Source: Cryptomeria japonica (lineage: Eukaryota > Streptophyta > Pinopsida > Cupressales > Cupressaceae). Taken from it: 64,000 nucleotides of DNA. Positions 1-12,289 of the stretch are shown one piece after another. The stretch spans positions 403,301,389 to 403,365,388 of the forward strand of contig NC_081408.1 in assembly GCF_030272615.1 (NCBI RefSeq), read 5' to 3'. The position numbers were made by a program, and so were the translations under genes. Every line of letters starts with the position of its first letter. Positions within the stretch are counted from its first letter, which is position 1. Below the pieces are notes generated by a model, which made no database searches, was not told the origin of the DNA, and was given only the letters and a program-made list of their open reading frames with translations.

Positions 1-2160
1 TATATATTTTTTAAATTTTTTAATTAACCCAAATAAATTTAATGTGTAATTAAATTTATTTTCTTAAGGTAATTAAAACCATTTCTCAGGTAAATACCCT
101 TTCTCACAAATCTTGCAAATATCCATGCATCCTAAAAAATCCGACAAATTTTCTATAATAATTTCTCTTAATTTTCTCAAGAATTACATACTTCCCATAA
201 ATTAGAAATACACATCAGGCATGGATTTCAAAACAAAACTCGAATTCACCAGAAGAGGGTTTTGGATTTGACAATTATTTTACACACACACCAAGCAGAG
301 ACAAATAGAATTATTTTTAATAAAACACACAACTAAGAAATCATCCAACCTGGTATAGCTTTCTTGGAAGAAATCTGTAGAAGAGCCCTAATTCCTTCAA
401 TAACTTCCAATAAAATTTCTTCACCTAATTTCTTGACCTGTTCCTGTGTGTCCTTGTGTGTAACTAAAATAAAGACCTAACCCCTATTTAAACTAAAATT
501 CTAGGTTCAATAGCTTTTTCACAAAAAACCTAAATTTAGAATAATAGTAATTTTTATTTTATTTTCTAAATTTATCACATGCAATAATTAAAAAACATTA
601 TTCTTTCTTTACTTTTCTCATGCACATTAATTAATTTTCTAAATAAAGAATTAAAACATTATTTTAATTCTAATTAATCCTTTTATTCATTTATTTATTC
701 TTTTATTTATTTAATCATTTATTTATTTAAGGAAACAATAAATATAATTAATCTAATTTATTTAAATAAAAATATATTTCAAATACCATGTAGCTTGCAA
801 CTTAATTTAATAATTTCTTTAATTAACTAAATTTATAATCTCAATGCATAAGCAATACAATAATGAGATAATTTCATAAAACTTAATTAATTAATTAATT
901 AAATCCTCTAAAACACTCAAATTAAACAAATCTCAAGCAATTACCCATAAAAGATAAAATGACAAAATACGAAGACCGAACTAACTGACAAAATGACCAA
1001 CTGACGACACTCATACGAGTGTAACTGAGTAAAATAGGGTCAACTACTATCTCCTCCACTTCCATCGGAAAATATAAGGCACACTCAGACCTGTGAAGCC
1101 AGGTGGAGACGACACCTCATACCTACCCGGTACTTGTACCTGCAATATATTGCATCACCGAACCACACATGCATATATATACAATATAGAAAACACGACA
1201 TACACACCGATGAAGGAGAATCGCGACGTTCCTTGTCTCACCGAAATGAGTGAAGGAAAATCATCCCCTTGCATCCAATACACTCGCAAACACACAACAT
1301 ATAATTCCATGTTGCATAAATAAAGTAAAATGTCAGTACCTAGAAATAATACATAAAATGCAATAAATCACAAGTACTGAAATACTGCAAATAAATTATA
1401 CATCTCATCTCCAAATAAAGCATAATGTCATAAAAATCTGAATAATATATCATGGTAATGTATCCACTGAAACAACCAATAATAAAATATGTGTCTAATG
1501 AGTTCAAACTAGCAGGGGTACTAAATGCTTTATGATGTCTATCATGATGATGTAGTTAATCTATGTGATGCTATGGTGCTTATGAGATGCATTTGATTTA
1601 TGATGTTCCTATGATGCTTATGAGATGCATTTGATTTATGATGTTCCTATGTATGAGATAATGATGTAGATATGATGCAATGAGATGTATGGATGATTCT
1701 GTATTCTTATGTCATGTATGATGATGTAATGTTTTTATTTATGATAATGCAACTATTCTATGCTATGATGATGTATTATGGATGCATGTGTGACAATTAT
1801 TCTTATATGATGTGCTAACAAGTGGTGTGTGTAGGGCGTGATCTTATGATATGCATGCTTATGATAAGATTATATGCAAATTAATGTTTTGATATGCATG
1901 ATGGATGCAAATATGATTTCTATCTATGATATGTAGGATGCATGCTAACATATGATGATGCAGATGATTGCTAGATGAAATGCAAATGTTTTTGGTGTGT
2001 CAATATACTTAGTCATGTGATTCCAAACTACATGGTCTTGGGGAAGGGCAATGAAGGATGAACAAGAAATGGGGATGGAAGGTAGAAGATATGGAGGTGA
2101 ATGAGCTTCTTGTGCTATTGTTATCATTGAGCTTATTATGGCAAATGTATAGTTCAACCT
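1..2160. other. AT-rich, LTR-like noncoding region with ATGATG-rich tract
   Basis: No protein family is recognisable here. Positions 1-960 are very AT-rich runs of TAAT/TTTA. Positions 1040-1140 (GCACACTCAGACCTGTG, then AGGTGGAG and GGTACTTGTACCTGC) resemble, in the same orientation, the complement of 50640-50720 inside a gypsy LTR-like block. This stretch may therefore be part of a related LTR on the + strand. Positions 1500-1990 are a degenerate ATGATG-rich tract that includes a 38-bp unit present twice. The LTR reading is a weak inference, since no TG/CA ends or target duplications were found. Confidence 0.35.
1577..1652. repeat. two tandem copies of a 38-bp unit
   Basis: The unit at 1577-1614 begins TGCTTATGAGATGCATTTG and is repeated almost exactly at 1615-1652. 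It sits in a longer, degenerate ATGATG-rich tract. It is probably slippage within retroelement noncoding DNA, and no function is implied. Confidence 0.8.
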
Positions 2161-3289
2161 AGATAGTCATTACAATCATTTTCATGGAGATTAGAAAATC
2201 ACAAACAAGGAATGCCCAGTTCACACTAGACTCACAATGTCTTCATATCCTTGGATGAACCTTAGTATAATAATAAGAGACAATCCACAAGTAGAAAACT
2301 AGTGATCATGCCCCATCCTTGCGTTTCTAGTCAAAGACATCCTCGAGATAGAATCTCTAGTCAGAGACATCCCGAAAGAGCTAAAAGACATGTCACCACA
2401 AAAGATCAAATCAAAGACTTGACACCAACATAAACCGAAATCGTCAAGTTATCATTGTATCTTGCCACATATGTTAACATGTTTGAACTGGTCACAATGT
2501 TGTCATCCTGATAAAGGATAGATAATTCTGAAAACCCTGTTGTAGTCAAAGTCTACCGAAAGATTGATTTGTTGAAAGTTCACTGTTGCTTGTGTCTCAT
2601 CTAAAACTAACATAACCCATGAAATCGATACTTTATCATGGAGCAGAGCGAAAAATTTATTGTGGATCGACAATGCAAGTGATCTTTTATTACGAATTGT
2701 GTGTGAAAAGGAAGGAAGAAATGAAAAGACGATGCTCCTCAAAACATGCGATGTTAAGGTTCCATTTCCATCACTAGGTTTAGGATTTTCTCCCAGTTAT
2801 AGATAGGACCTGATTTATTATAGGTGAAAGGAAAGGGATGGAAAGGGATTTTATTATGGATGGCGAACCAATCTTAGATAGATCAATAACAAGCCATGAT
2901 GGGAATGGACACATTTATTATGGATGTTGTGAGTGTGTGCAAAGTGAAAGAGTGAAACTGGGTCTTGAAGGAGAGGAGCAAAAGTCTCTACACATGGCAG
3001 TGGTAACTCGTTTTTCACCATGGTACTTGCCCAGGGTGCCACCAAAGTGGTTTTCATTGTTCAACGAATTTATTTCTCTTTACTTTTTTTTTCTTTTTTT
3101 GTGTCACAAGGCACCCATTTGCCAAGTTTTCACCAAAGTGATGATTTTTTTTTTCATTTTTTTAATATTTTGTATTTTTTTAAAAAAAAATTAATTTTTT
3201 AATTTTTTTTTGTATTTTTGATATATTTTTAAATTTTTTTTTATTATTTGGATTTTTTTTTTTTTTGTATTTTTTATTAGGATTCTCTA
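2161..3289 (-). other. 3' noncoding region of the Tat-like gypsy element
   Basis: This lies directly downstream (minus sense) of the degraded integrase of the Tat-like element and shows no conserved reading frame. It contains long T/A homopolymers (about 3080-3290) and, around 2330-2420, imperfect repeats of a GACATCC-containing phrase. I treat it as the element's 3' untranslated region because Tat-lineage elements often have long noncoding stretches between integrase and the 3' LTR. The 3' LTR itself was not found. Confidence 0.4.
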
Positions 3290-6200
3290 AAAAAGCTATG
3301 TATAAAACCCATGAAGGTGCATGTTGTTGATATGATCATCTAATGGTTCTCCTTCCGGTGTTGATAACTGATATGCACCTGAGCCATAAATTGTTGCGAT
3401 GACATAAGGCCCAAGCCAATTTGGTTCAAACTTGCGCCTTTTCTCTCTAGCCTACTGATTTTTTAGGGTTTTCTCTTAAGACCAAGTCACCTAATTCAAA
3501 TGTGCGAGGTTTTACCTTGTGATTATAATTGTGGCTCATGTGTTGCCGATATGCTTTTAGGTGGTTAAATGCATTCTGTCAACACTCATCTAACAATTCC
3601 AAATCTTGTAAGCGAGAGACCCTGTAGTCTTTGTCACTAATAAGATCATGTAAGGAGACCCGTAAAGATGGCAGCTTGACCTAAATGGGCAAGATGGCTT
3701 CAACACCATAGACAAGTGAATAGAGAATAGCTCTAGTAGGTGTGCAAACACTTGTGAGATATGCCCATAGTGTGGGATTAAGTTGGATATACTAATTGTG
3801 GCTAGCGATGACGACTGTCTTTTTAAGGATCCCAAGAATAGTTTTGTTATACGCCTTAGCTTGATCATTACCTTAGGAGTAGTATGGACTGGAAAAGCGA
3901 TGATGGATATGGAATCGGTCACAAAGCTCACGAATATCCTAATTCTTGAAGGGACACCCATTATCTATGATGATGGAAAGGGGAACACCGTATCGACAAA
4001 TGATTTAATTGAGGATGAAAGTTGCAATCTGCTTACCGATGACTTGGGTGAGAGGGAAAAACTCAATCCACTTTGTAAAATACTTAGTGGCTATGATAAT
4101 GAATTTATGGTTGTTGGAGGATGGAGGGTGAGTCTTTCCCATGAGATCAAGTCCCCACTAAAAAAAGGGCTATGGAGTAGCGATTAGTTGATGTTCTTGT
4201 GCTAGTGCATGAATGAGGTCTCCAAGAATCTAACACTACTTTCATTTCTTGACAAACTGGTATGAGTCCTTTTCCATTGTAGGCTAGTATTAACCAGTCC
4301 TCATAAGTTTCTTAGCTAAGGTTGGACCGCTAGAGTGAGATCAACATATACCTTTGTGGGCTTCACATGATGCGATTTGAGCTTTGTCACTCTCTAAACA
4401 TCTAAGAAGAGTACCATCGAGACCTTGTCAGTAAAGTGTGTTGTCCATGATGACGTAACAAGATGTTTGGCAGATGAAGGTACGATGTTGGTTATTGGAA
4501 AGGTCAAGTGGAAGGGTGTTATAACGAAGGTAGTTTAAAATATCATCATACCAAGGGGAATCAAGACTAACAACACATTAATTTAGATGGATTGATCTCA
4601 TATGCAGGGATAAAAAGATTATCCCCCAAGAACTCATAGTGGGTCTCATTTTGTGACATGTTGATCAAAGAGGCAATGGTGGCCATAGTATCCATAGCTC
4701 GATTTTTCTCTCTTGGTATTTGATCAAAGACTATCTTTGTGAAGCATTTCTTGAATTCATCCACCATTTTCTTGTAAGGCATTAGTTTTTCATTTTTTAT
4801 CTAATAATAATCATTTGTTTGTTGAATCACAAGTTGAGAATCCCCCAAAATAGGAAGTTCTTGGATCTTCTACTGAATTGTGATCTTCAATCCTAAATGT
4901 TGTTTGTGCAAGGGAAGGGTAGCCGGTATGATTTAGGAATAGAATCCCCTTGTGGTGTGATGAATAGTATGCCTACTCTTTCTCCATATTGTGTATATGA
5001 ACCATCAAATTATAGTTGCCATAATCTAGATTTTGTGACTGTGAAGACGGATTCATCCAAAAACTTTAATACAATAGGAGAATTGTCGATCATTGGTGCA
5101 TTTGCAATTTGGTTTGAAATGACTTGTCCTTTAATAGATTTTATGTCCACATACTCAATGTTGAATTCACTTAGCATCATAACCCACTTGGTCAGCTTGC
5201 CTATAAGAGTTTCTTTGTTGAGTAGATACTTTAGTGGATCAATTCTTGCCGCGAGCTTTGTTTTGTGATTTAGCATGTAATGACGCAACTTTTGTGAAGA
5301 AAAAACTATGGCCAGACACTCACACTCAATTGGAGTGTAATTAAGCTCATATCCAACCAATGCATGACTGATATAGTAGATGGATCATTCTTTTCCTTCA
5401 CGGTCCTGTTGTGCCAAAAGTGCCCCCAGGGCTATCGTTGTTGCTAATATATAGAGTAACAATGGTTTTACTTGGATTAGTGGCATAAGTATTGGTGGAT
5501 TCAAAAGATAGTTCTGTTCCAACAAAAGGTACCCCATGGACATGTGAATGTTGTCTTGTGTTGATCCTTAGGTGCTATCTTAATCTGATTGTATCCGGAG
5601 AATCCATCCATAAGTGATAGCATTTTGTGACCTATTGTAAGATCGACGATCAAATCAATGTTTGGTAATGGGAATTAATCCTTAGGACAAGCATTTTTTA
5701 TGTCTTTGAAACTAATACATATTCTTATGTTTCCATTTGGTTTGTTGATAGGTACAAGATTATAAATCCATTTGGGGTAGTCAATTGGTCTAATGAAGCA
5801 AATGCCCAATAGCTTTTAAAGCTCAACTTTCACTAGTGATGCCACTTGTGGATGCATCTTACACAATTTCTATTTGACTAGTTTGGCACCTGAAGTAACC
5901 ATCTAGTGATGCATAACCAAATCAGTATCAAGTCTAGGCATATTCACGTATGACCATAAAAAATTTATCTATCTCTCTGTGAATAACTTTGTCAACTTTA
6001 GTCACTTGATTTCTATCAATGATTGTGTAAGAAATATGTTGTGTGGTACCTCTTATGTCCCAATTTTTGTTTTGATGATCTCTTCAATCAACAAATGACT
6101 TCTCCTGATATAATGTCATATGTAGAGTGTCAAACCTTCCATCCTCTGGCACCTCACAGAGGTTTTACCGTCAGATGTGTGCTTTCTTTTTACTTTTTTA

Positions 6201-7274
6201 GGGTAAAAAAGAGTCGCAATGTAATGTTCACTAAAAAATCCATTATTTGTTCTTATTTTAATATTTTTGTGACTGGAAGGTTTGGCACCCTCTCCAAAAT
6301 ATGCCATTCTATTGAGTTCAATAGTGTATTATGCTTTGTGGTCCCCAAGAGGTAGATAATCTCTTATGCCAAGGTAATTAATGAAGGCCTCATCATTTTG
6401 GAATGTGTCAAGTTGTCGAAGCCCTTTTTGGTCCCCGTCAATGAGCTGCAGGTGAATAAGGGGAAGGTCATAGGTATGTTCAAAGTCGGTAGGTGTAAGG
6501 GTAAAGACACAAGAATCTTAGGGTATGTCAATAAGGTCATCAGGGTCATCATTGGTACTCTCCCCATCAGTCTTGACCGTAAAAGAATCTAAATCGATAT
6601 CACTAGAAGGACACTCAACAACAAGAGTTCTCACTTTTTGCAATTTTTGCCTAGAGCCTCGAGACATAGAGGGTTGAGGATCCCAATAGGTCTTTATACA
6701 CGCTTCACCACTATCTTATTTTTCTTGATGTGTAGAACTAGATGATGCTACTTGACAAACTTTGAATAGTTCTCTAAATTTTTCTTCATCAGTGAGTTTG
6801 ATAGGTTGTTTGAAATTTGCTGCAAGTCCATAATCACTAGATGATTTATTGGAACCCCATTCCCATTCATTTGAATTTGTAGAATAATTCCTTTCTTGTT
6901 GTTGGTCATTAGTGGAAGTAGGATAAGTAATTTGGAATGTTGCTTGGGAATCAAGACCACATAATCTCAATGGTGCAAAACCAAGTCCTTTTGTCTATTG
7001 TTTCTTTGGTACTTATTCAGGTTCTAATGGTTCCACAATACCTTTCTTTTGTAGGCCAAGAGGACCTTTTTACATCATATCCCATTTTTTTGTAGAAACT
7101 TAAAACCTTTTCCATTATTTCCAACTGGTATTGTGATGTGGTCTTGATTAGGTTGTTCTTCTAGTTTCTTATAGAGCATCTTGTACATATCTTCCTCTTC
7201 CATTTCAACCCATCTCTTGAAAGTAGTGGGATCCCATTTTATGACGATTGTTGATATCTGCTTTGAAGGATGTG
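3290..7274 (-). pseudogene. Tat-like Ty3/gypsy pol (RT, RNase H, second RNase H, integrase), decayed
   Basis: Read on the minus strand, the order is a linker with a G-patch-like stretch (about 7000-7110), an RT N-terminal half (about 5527-5900: ACPKD, FPLPNIDLIVD, MDGFSGYNQIKIAP), an RNase H (about 5010-5490: GALLAQQDREGKE, GYELNYTPIECECLA), a second RNase H (about 4567-5030: FDGSYTQYGE, GDSQLV, FDQIPREKNRAMDTMA) and an integrase core (about 3300-4170). RT, RNase H, extra RNase H, then integrase is the hallmark order of the plant Tat lineage. The RT lacks its second half, including the catalytic Y-x-D-D box. In the integrase the expected catalytic Glu of the GQAE motif reads GQAK. Stops and frameshifts are numerous, so this copy is dead. 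It joins the gag-protease part at 14641 across an inserted element. Confidence 0.85.
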
Positions 7275-7279
7275 GTCTA

Positions 7280-8424
7280 TGTTGGAATAAATGAACACTG
7301 AGAGGGGGGGGTGAATCAATGTTTTGTAATTTTTAACTTTCTTAATCTGTCCTTTAAACCACTTAATGCAGATGAATGAAAGAAAAGTGTAGAAACACAA
7401 AGTAAAGAACCACGACACCATAACACCAAGATTTTTATGTGGAAATCTGATTAAGGGAATAACCATAGTGGGATTCAAACACACGATATTAATATACTCT
7501 GTTAGAAGTATACAAATATTACATAAGGGAAAGCAAATGCATTCAGGCACATTGCCTAGAGCTCACTGCTCAAAGTTTACAATAAGGGCTACAACCCGGA
7601 GGACTCACTACCTTACAAAAGAGTTACAAAGGTAACATACATGAAGATGAACTATGAAATAGCATTTGCAAATTCCTGGAATAGTTTCAGTTAAGCACAC
7701 AATACTGTATCTTACTCAACTTTGTAGAACTGCTCTGTTCTAATAATCTGCAACATACTAGAGCAGAAATCTTCACCTTATGCATGTTAAACTGCACACA
7801 ATCAATCATACATGCACCATACGCAACCATTGATCATCAAAATGATCACATAAACCTATCTTATATATCTACATCGCCAATTTAGATCAATTCCATGTCG
7901 GCCCAAAAACCACATAACACGCAACATGAAATGCGTTACCCAAATTGACTCAAACTAATCCAAAACAACTGAGAAAACCAAAATAAAATGTCCACACACT
8001 TCCCACATATCGACTCATCAACCTCAAATGCATGAATACTCACCAAAATTGATCCACAAGATCCACACATAGAATCTTCACATGCTACTGCTCATGAACA
8101 CTGTTCTACTAGAAAATTGTCTACCATATCATCCAACCAACACAAAACTTAACACTGGAGGCCATAAACTTGGAATAAGGTAAATTGCATATCTACAATA
8201 TATCTCCCAGATCCACAAAGCAAAATAATCAACCAAAAATAATCCGCTGACCACCAAACCATACACTCTATCGGATACATTGTTCTCACCAGACCACATA
8301 AATACTTTATCCATCTTCAATCAATCTTCCAGAATGATGAAAACATGGATTGGGGATGCCAAATCTGATATGAGTTTCCATCAATGACAACATCTCAATA
8401 TGCATGCAGTGTCTCTTGCCAACA
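7280..8424 (-). repeat. 3' LTR of Sirevirus-like element
   Basis: This aligns with 13554-14637 over its whole length, sharing TGTTGGAAT at one end and TTGCCAACA at the other. It is about 60 bp longer because of a segment near 7550-7610 absent from the other LTR. In element (minus) sense it ends in a run complementary to GAGGGGGGG followed by ATTCCAACA. It is placed as the 3' LTR because the polypurine tract adjoins it at 8425. Confidence 0.9.
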
Positions 8425-8606
8425 ATCTCCCCCTTTGGCATTGATGGAAGCACTTAGTGAAAAATAGCTAACTATCAGATCAAACCCAAAATACTGTACA
8501 CTTTGCAACCAAAAATCTGACTTTCAAATTCCAAGAGAAACATGACTCCCCTTGAGATCAACATTTTTCACTTCTCTACTCTCCCCCTTTGACATCAATG
8601 GCAAAG
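8425..8606 (-). other. multiple polypurine tracts (mPPT)
   Basis: On the minus strand there are three AAGGGGAG-type tracts, at 8425-8447 (adjacent to the LTR), 8544-8562 and 8581-8606. Two of them are embedded in the near-identical phrase GCCATTGATG/GCCAAAGGGGGAG. Repeated polypurine tracts just before the 3' LTR are a known hallmark of the Sirevirus genus of plant Copia elements. Only the LTR-adjacent copy would normally prime plus-strand DNA. Confidence 0.75.
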
Positions 8607-8936
8607 GTAGGTATTCGCATGTCAAAACTTCCACAAAGCTCTATATACAAAGGTACAACCTACGAAAATTTGAAAATATCAACAAAAATAGTCTTCAATG
8701 ACTACAAATAGTCATCCCATCCCTTCTTCAAAATCTCCAAAATAGATATGAGGGCACTGAATAAATATGCCTGCATCTCTACTGCCCTAAGATTTGTGGG
8801 TGCACTCTTATTTAATGCCTTCTAAACATCTTTCATATTACTAAGTAGGGTGTCTAATAGAGGAGTGATTAGATTCCTTAGCTCTCCCACTCTACCAATA
8901 ATTATGTCCTTCTCTTGACATAGACTCTTAATTCTA

Positions 8937-11854
8937 TCAAGGAGAGATAGCACCTGATTTTCTTTCGTTGCTTGCAAAGATGGTCTGAGGATCATAAGAC
9001 TGAGATAGACTGGTCAATTGACCTTCATACTCTTTAATCTTCTTGTCAACCTCAATAGTGAACTTAGGCGATAAGAGGCACGATTTGTAGATTTTTCCTC
9101 CTTCAGCCAATGCTTCTTGAATGCCTTTGACACCGGTTAACAAACTATCTCTATCTCCTTCAATCATTCTCAAAATTGTCCTCAATCTCTTCACATTAAA
9201 ATGGTTTTGAACTTTTACTTCAACAACTTTTTCCAAGGATTCAAAATGAGAATCAACTGATTCAAGCAAACTCTTTAGCTTTTCTGAAGGGAGTGTCAGA
9301 TGAGTCTTGTTTAAAAGATGACAATCTTTTCTCAAGGACACTTGTTGCCAATTCTATCACCTCATTGTCCTCCATGTGAGATTTCAATAAATACACTTGC
9401 TTTGGCTTGAGCAAGTGGTGCTAGTTTAAGTGCCTAGACAGGGGATAGAGAGTCAAGATTGATGGGGCCTTGGGCGAAGTCTGTGTCGCTCATGATCTGC
9501 TTCCCCTTCATTGATTTCTCAGTGTCTCTTGCCAACATAATCTATTAAACTCTTCTTTTTGCTTCCTTCTCCAATTTAGTAGTCACCACCAGAGGGTTTT
9601 GAGTTCCCTCACTTGCATCGACTTCCTAAACTGGAGGGTTGTCTATATCAACCAGAGGGTTGTCACTCATGTCCTTGCCCTCATCATCTCTTCCTGCATT
9701 GTCTCCACCTTTTTCAGCTGGATTTTCAGTTCCAAATCCTTCCTGCACAACAGTTTGAACATCCAAAACAGAAGTGTCATCCTTTTTCTGCTCGACTTCT
9801 GGATTAGGATCACTTGTATGATTTCCTTCATACTGATTATCTAACAATTTTTTGGCAAAAATCTTTTCTGTTTCCTTTGCAACTTCATCGATTTTTCCAA
9901 ACATGATTTTGTTAACTCTATGTTTACTTCTAAACTCACTCTTAGCTAACTGTAGTAGTCTGTCTATCTCCTCTTTAGAGATAACTGAACATAAGTTGAC
10001 CAATACATACTCCTTTAATCTTTCATCTTCCTTACTTGCCATATGTCTTCTAGCATCCAAAATATTATACAGATTCTTCATAATTACAGATGATAACTCT
10101 ATCAAGGATTTACTATATACATTCATATATTCAAATACAACTTCTTTCAATGACCCTCTTCCCATTTTCATCAAAATTTTCATACCAATCGTATAATGGT
10201 TTCAAGTTTTCATCCTTAAAAATTGAATTAACAATATGTTCTAATGTAATAGGAGGCACAATATTGTAATTACCTTGAAGTTTTCCTGACTTCAATGCCT
10301 CATCAAGCTTAGATTTAGGCTTCTTGTTGGGCCTTGTTTTTCCGGATGGTTTCTCCTTAGATATTTTAGTAGCTTGGGCTTTGACCACCTTGACTTGTTC
10401 ATCTAACTCTATTTCCTCTTCATCTACGAGAGTGAATGTTATAGCTTTTCCTCTCTTTCTTTTTCCTATACTGAATGGTTCAGCCTGAGTCTTAGGTGAG
10501 CTTGTAGGTTTTTGAGCATCAAAGGAGGGTGCGGAACTCGTAGGCTACTTTGGCTTAGGGACAAGAGATTCCAGTTTGGCCTTCTTTGATTTGACCATAT
10601 CTTCTTCCTTCAAGATGTTCTTTTCCTGGGCTCTCCGAACCGCTTCCTTGGTGATCCCCATGGTCTCCGCCAACTTCTCCACCTCCTTCCTGACTTTCTT
10701 TTGTATCTTAGGTTTCTTGAAATAACTATGCAGGCTCAAGCTCTTCTCTTATGTCCCAAACTTCTCTTTAGTCTTATCCACCAGTTTTCTTAATAAGTGC
10801 TAAGCATACATGTCAAGAACATCTCCCTCGACCTCATACCCCATGGGCATGATCCATGATGACCTCGACTTCACGACTTCCATAAGGCATTGTTCAACCA
10901 TAAAATAGATAGTGTTTTCATACTTTTCCACAATCTCCTTAGGAATCCTTTCTTTGGTTTGCATCATACTTTGGAAATTCTTAAAGTATCCCTAAAGAAT
11001 AGCTTTATGTGTTTGTGCATCCCCTAGACCCTTAAGTGTTTCCTTTATCTGCACAACCATCGGTTTGTCATAGGCCCACTGAACTTTGCCTACTCTCGAA
11101 ATCTCATTCATGAAAAAGAAGTATAAATAGATAATCAAAGAGCCAAATTTGAATACATGCTTTTTATCTTGCTTGATTTTCTTTAGGTTGCTCATAAGCT
11201 CACTTTGGAGAACCTCACATAGATTATACAACTTATCTTCTTTCAAAATTTGATAAGTAGCGTAGATAGCCGTATTGGATACTGAATTATCCTTGCTGGA
11301 CTGATAGACCTTGTAACCTGTCACCATTGATGCAAATGTGACATCATATTCAATTATATCACTAATTGTCATTGATCTTTTATAAAATTGTGATCCGGTT
11401 GCTTTTGTTACTGTTTGATTCTTCACATTTCTTAGGCTTGGCACCTCACCGATTACATTCAAACCTATCATCACCTTGATTGTTGTCTTGGTAATCTTAT
11501 GTGGATTATCAAGCCACATGAACTCGTCATGCACCCTTATCAAAACATATGTAACCCATTCTGGTTCATCAAAATCGAGAAAATCGACAAACTGCAAGAA
11601 ACCCTTCTCCTCAAGTGGTTTGAATTCTAGTTTCAAGATTCCCATGTTATCAATCATGTGCTTTGAGTAAAGTTTTAACATTTGTGTCTCTCCGAGCTCC
11701 TCAATATTGCAATGCATGTAATCCCTAATATCTTCCACATGTAAAAGTCCATAAGGGACCAATGAAAATGCCCCTTTTGGATCATCTTCCATTTTGGCCT
11801 TTCCCTCTCATTTACATCTACAACTAGTGGAGTCACAACACCAGATGATGCCAT
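8937..11854 (-). pseudogene. long unrecognised ORF occupying the pol position of the Sirevirus-like element
   Basis: Read on the minus strand from an ATG at 11854 (protein start MASSGVVTPL), conceptual translation runs about 970 codons to 8937, broken by a handful of stops and frameshifts. The longest clean part is 266 residues (10992-11792), containing EWVTYVLIRVHDEFMWLDN and FASMVTGYKVYQSS. A Lys-rich charged middle follows (about 10130-10740, runs such as KKPKSKLDEALK). The C-terminal part is predicted helical and acidic (about 8937-10183). No RT, RNase H, integrase or protease motif is seen, and I do not recognise the family. Its place after gag in an otherwise pol-less element suggests an element-encoded accessory or envelope-position protein, or a captured host gene. 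This is inference. Confidence 0.6.
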
Positions 11855-12289
11855 ATCAAAAAAAATTGGTTTCAAACTAGAAAAGGGTTCTAACTTAGGG
11901 AAGTACCTCTTAATCTTCACCCGAATGCAAGATATCTTCACAAAAACTCTGTTTCGCTCTGAAATCTTTGCAAAGTCTTCTTCGCCACGCTCTTTAGCTC
12001 TCTCATTTTGAATGCAAACTAAGAAACGAGAGTTTCAGTTGCCTTTATTCACCACATACCGAACCTTTTACTGCAATAAATGCACTCTGCCCTAATTCTT
12101 CTAGATACCCTACATTCCCAAAGTTCTCTTCTATGGAACATCAATTTGGCTCAAGTCTTCTAGAAGTACATCATGAATATTTGGATTATCAAATTATAGC
12201 TTCGAACATACGACTGATCATCCGACACCAACATCTAGCAAGGAGAATTGGATTGGCATGAAAAACTCCCCTTAAGCCAAAGGCTATGA

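Noticed and set aside
1577-1990. Possible CRISPR-like or satellite array
   Set aside because: Only one 38-bp unit is duplicated, without spacers; the rest is degenerate ATGATG sequence in a eukaryotic genome.
4897-5268. 123-codon + strand ORF
   Set aside because: It is antisense to the Tat RNase H region, whose minus-strand motifs are clear.
9852-10196. 114-codon + strand ORF rich in Leu/Ser
   Set aside because: It is antisense to the long minus-strand ORF of the Sirevirus-like element, whose frame is collinear across many ORFs.
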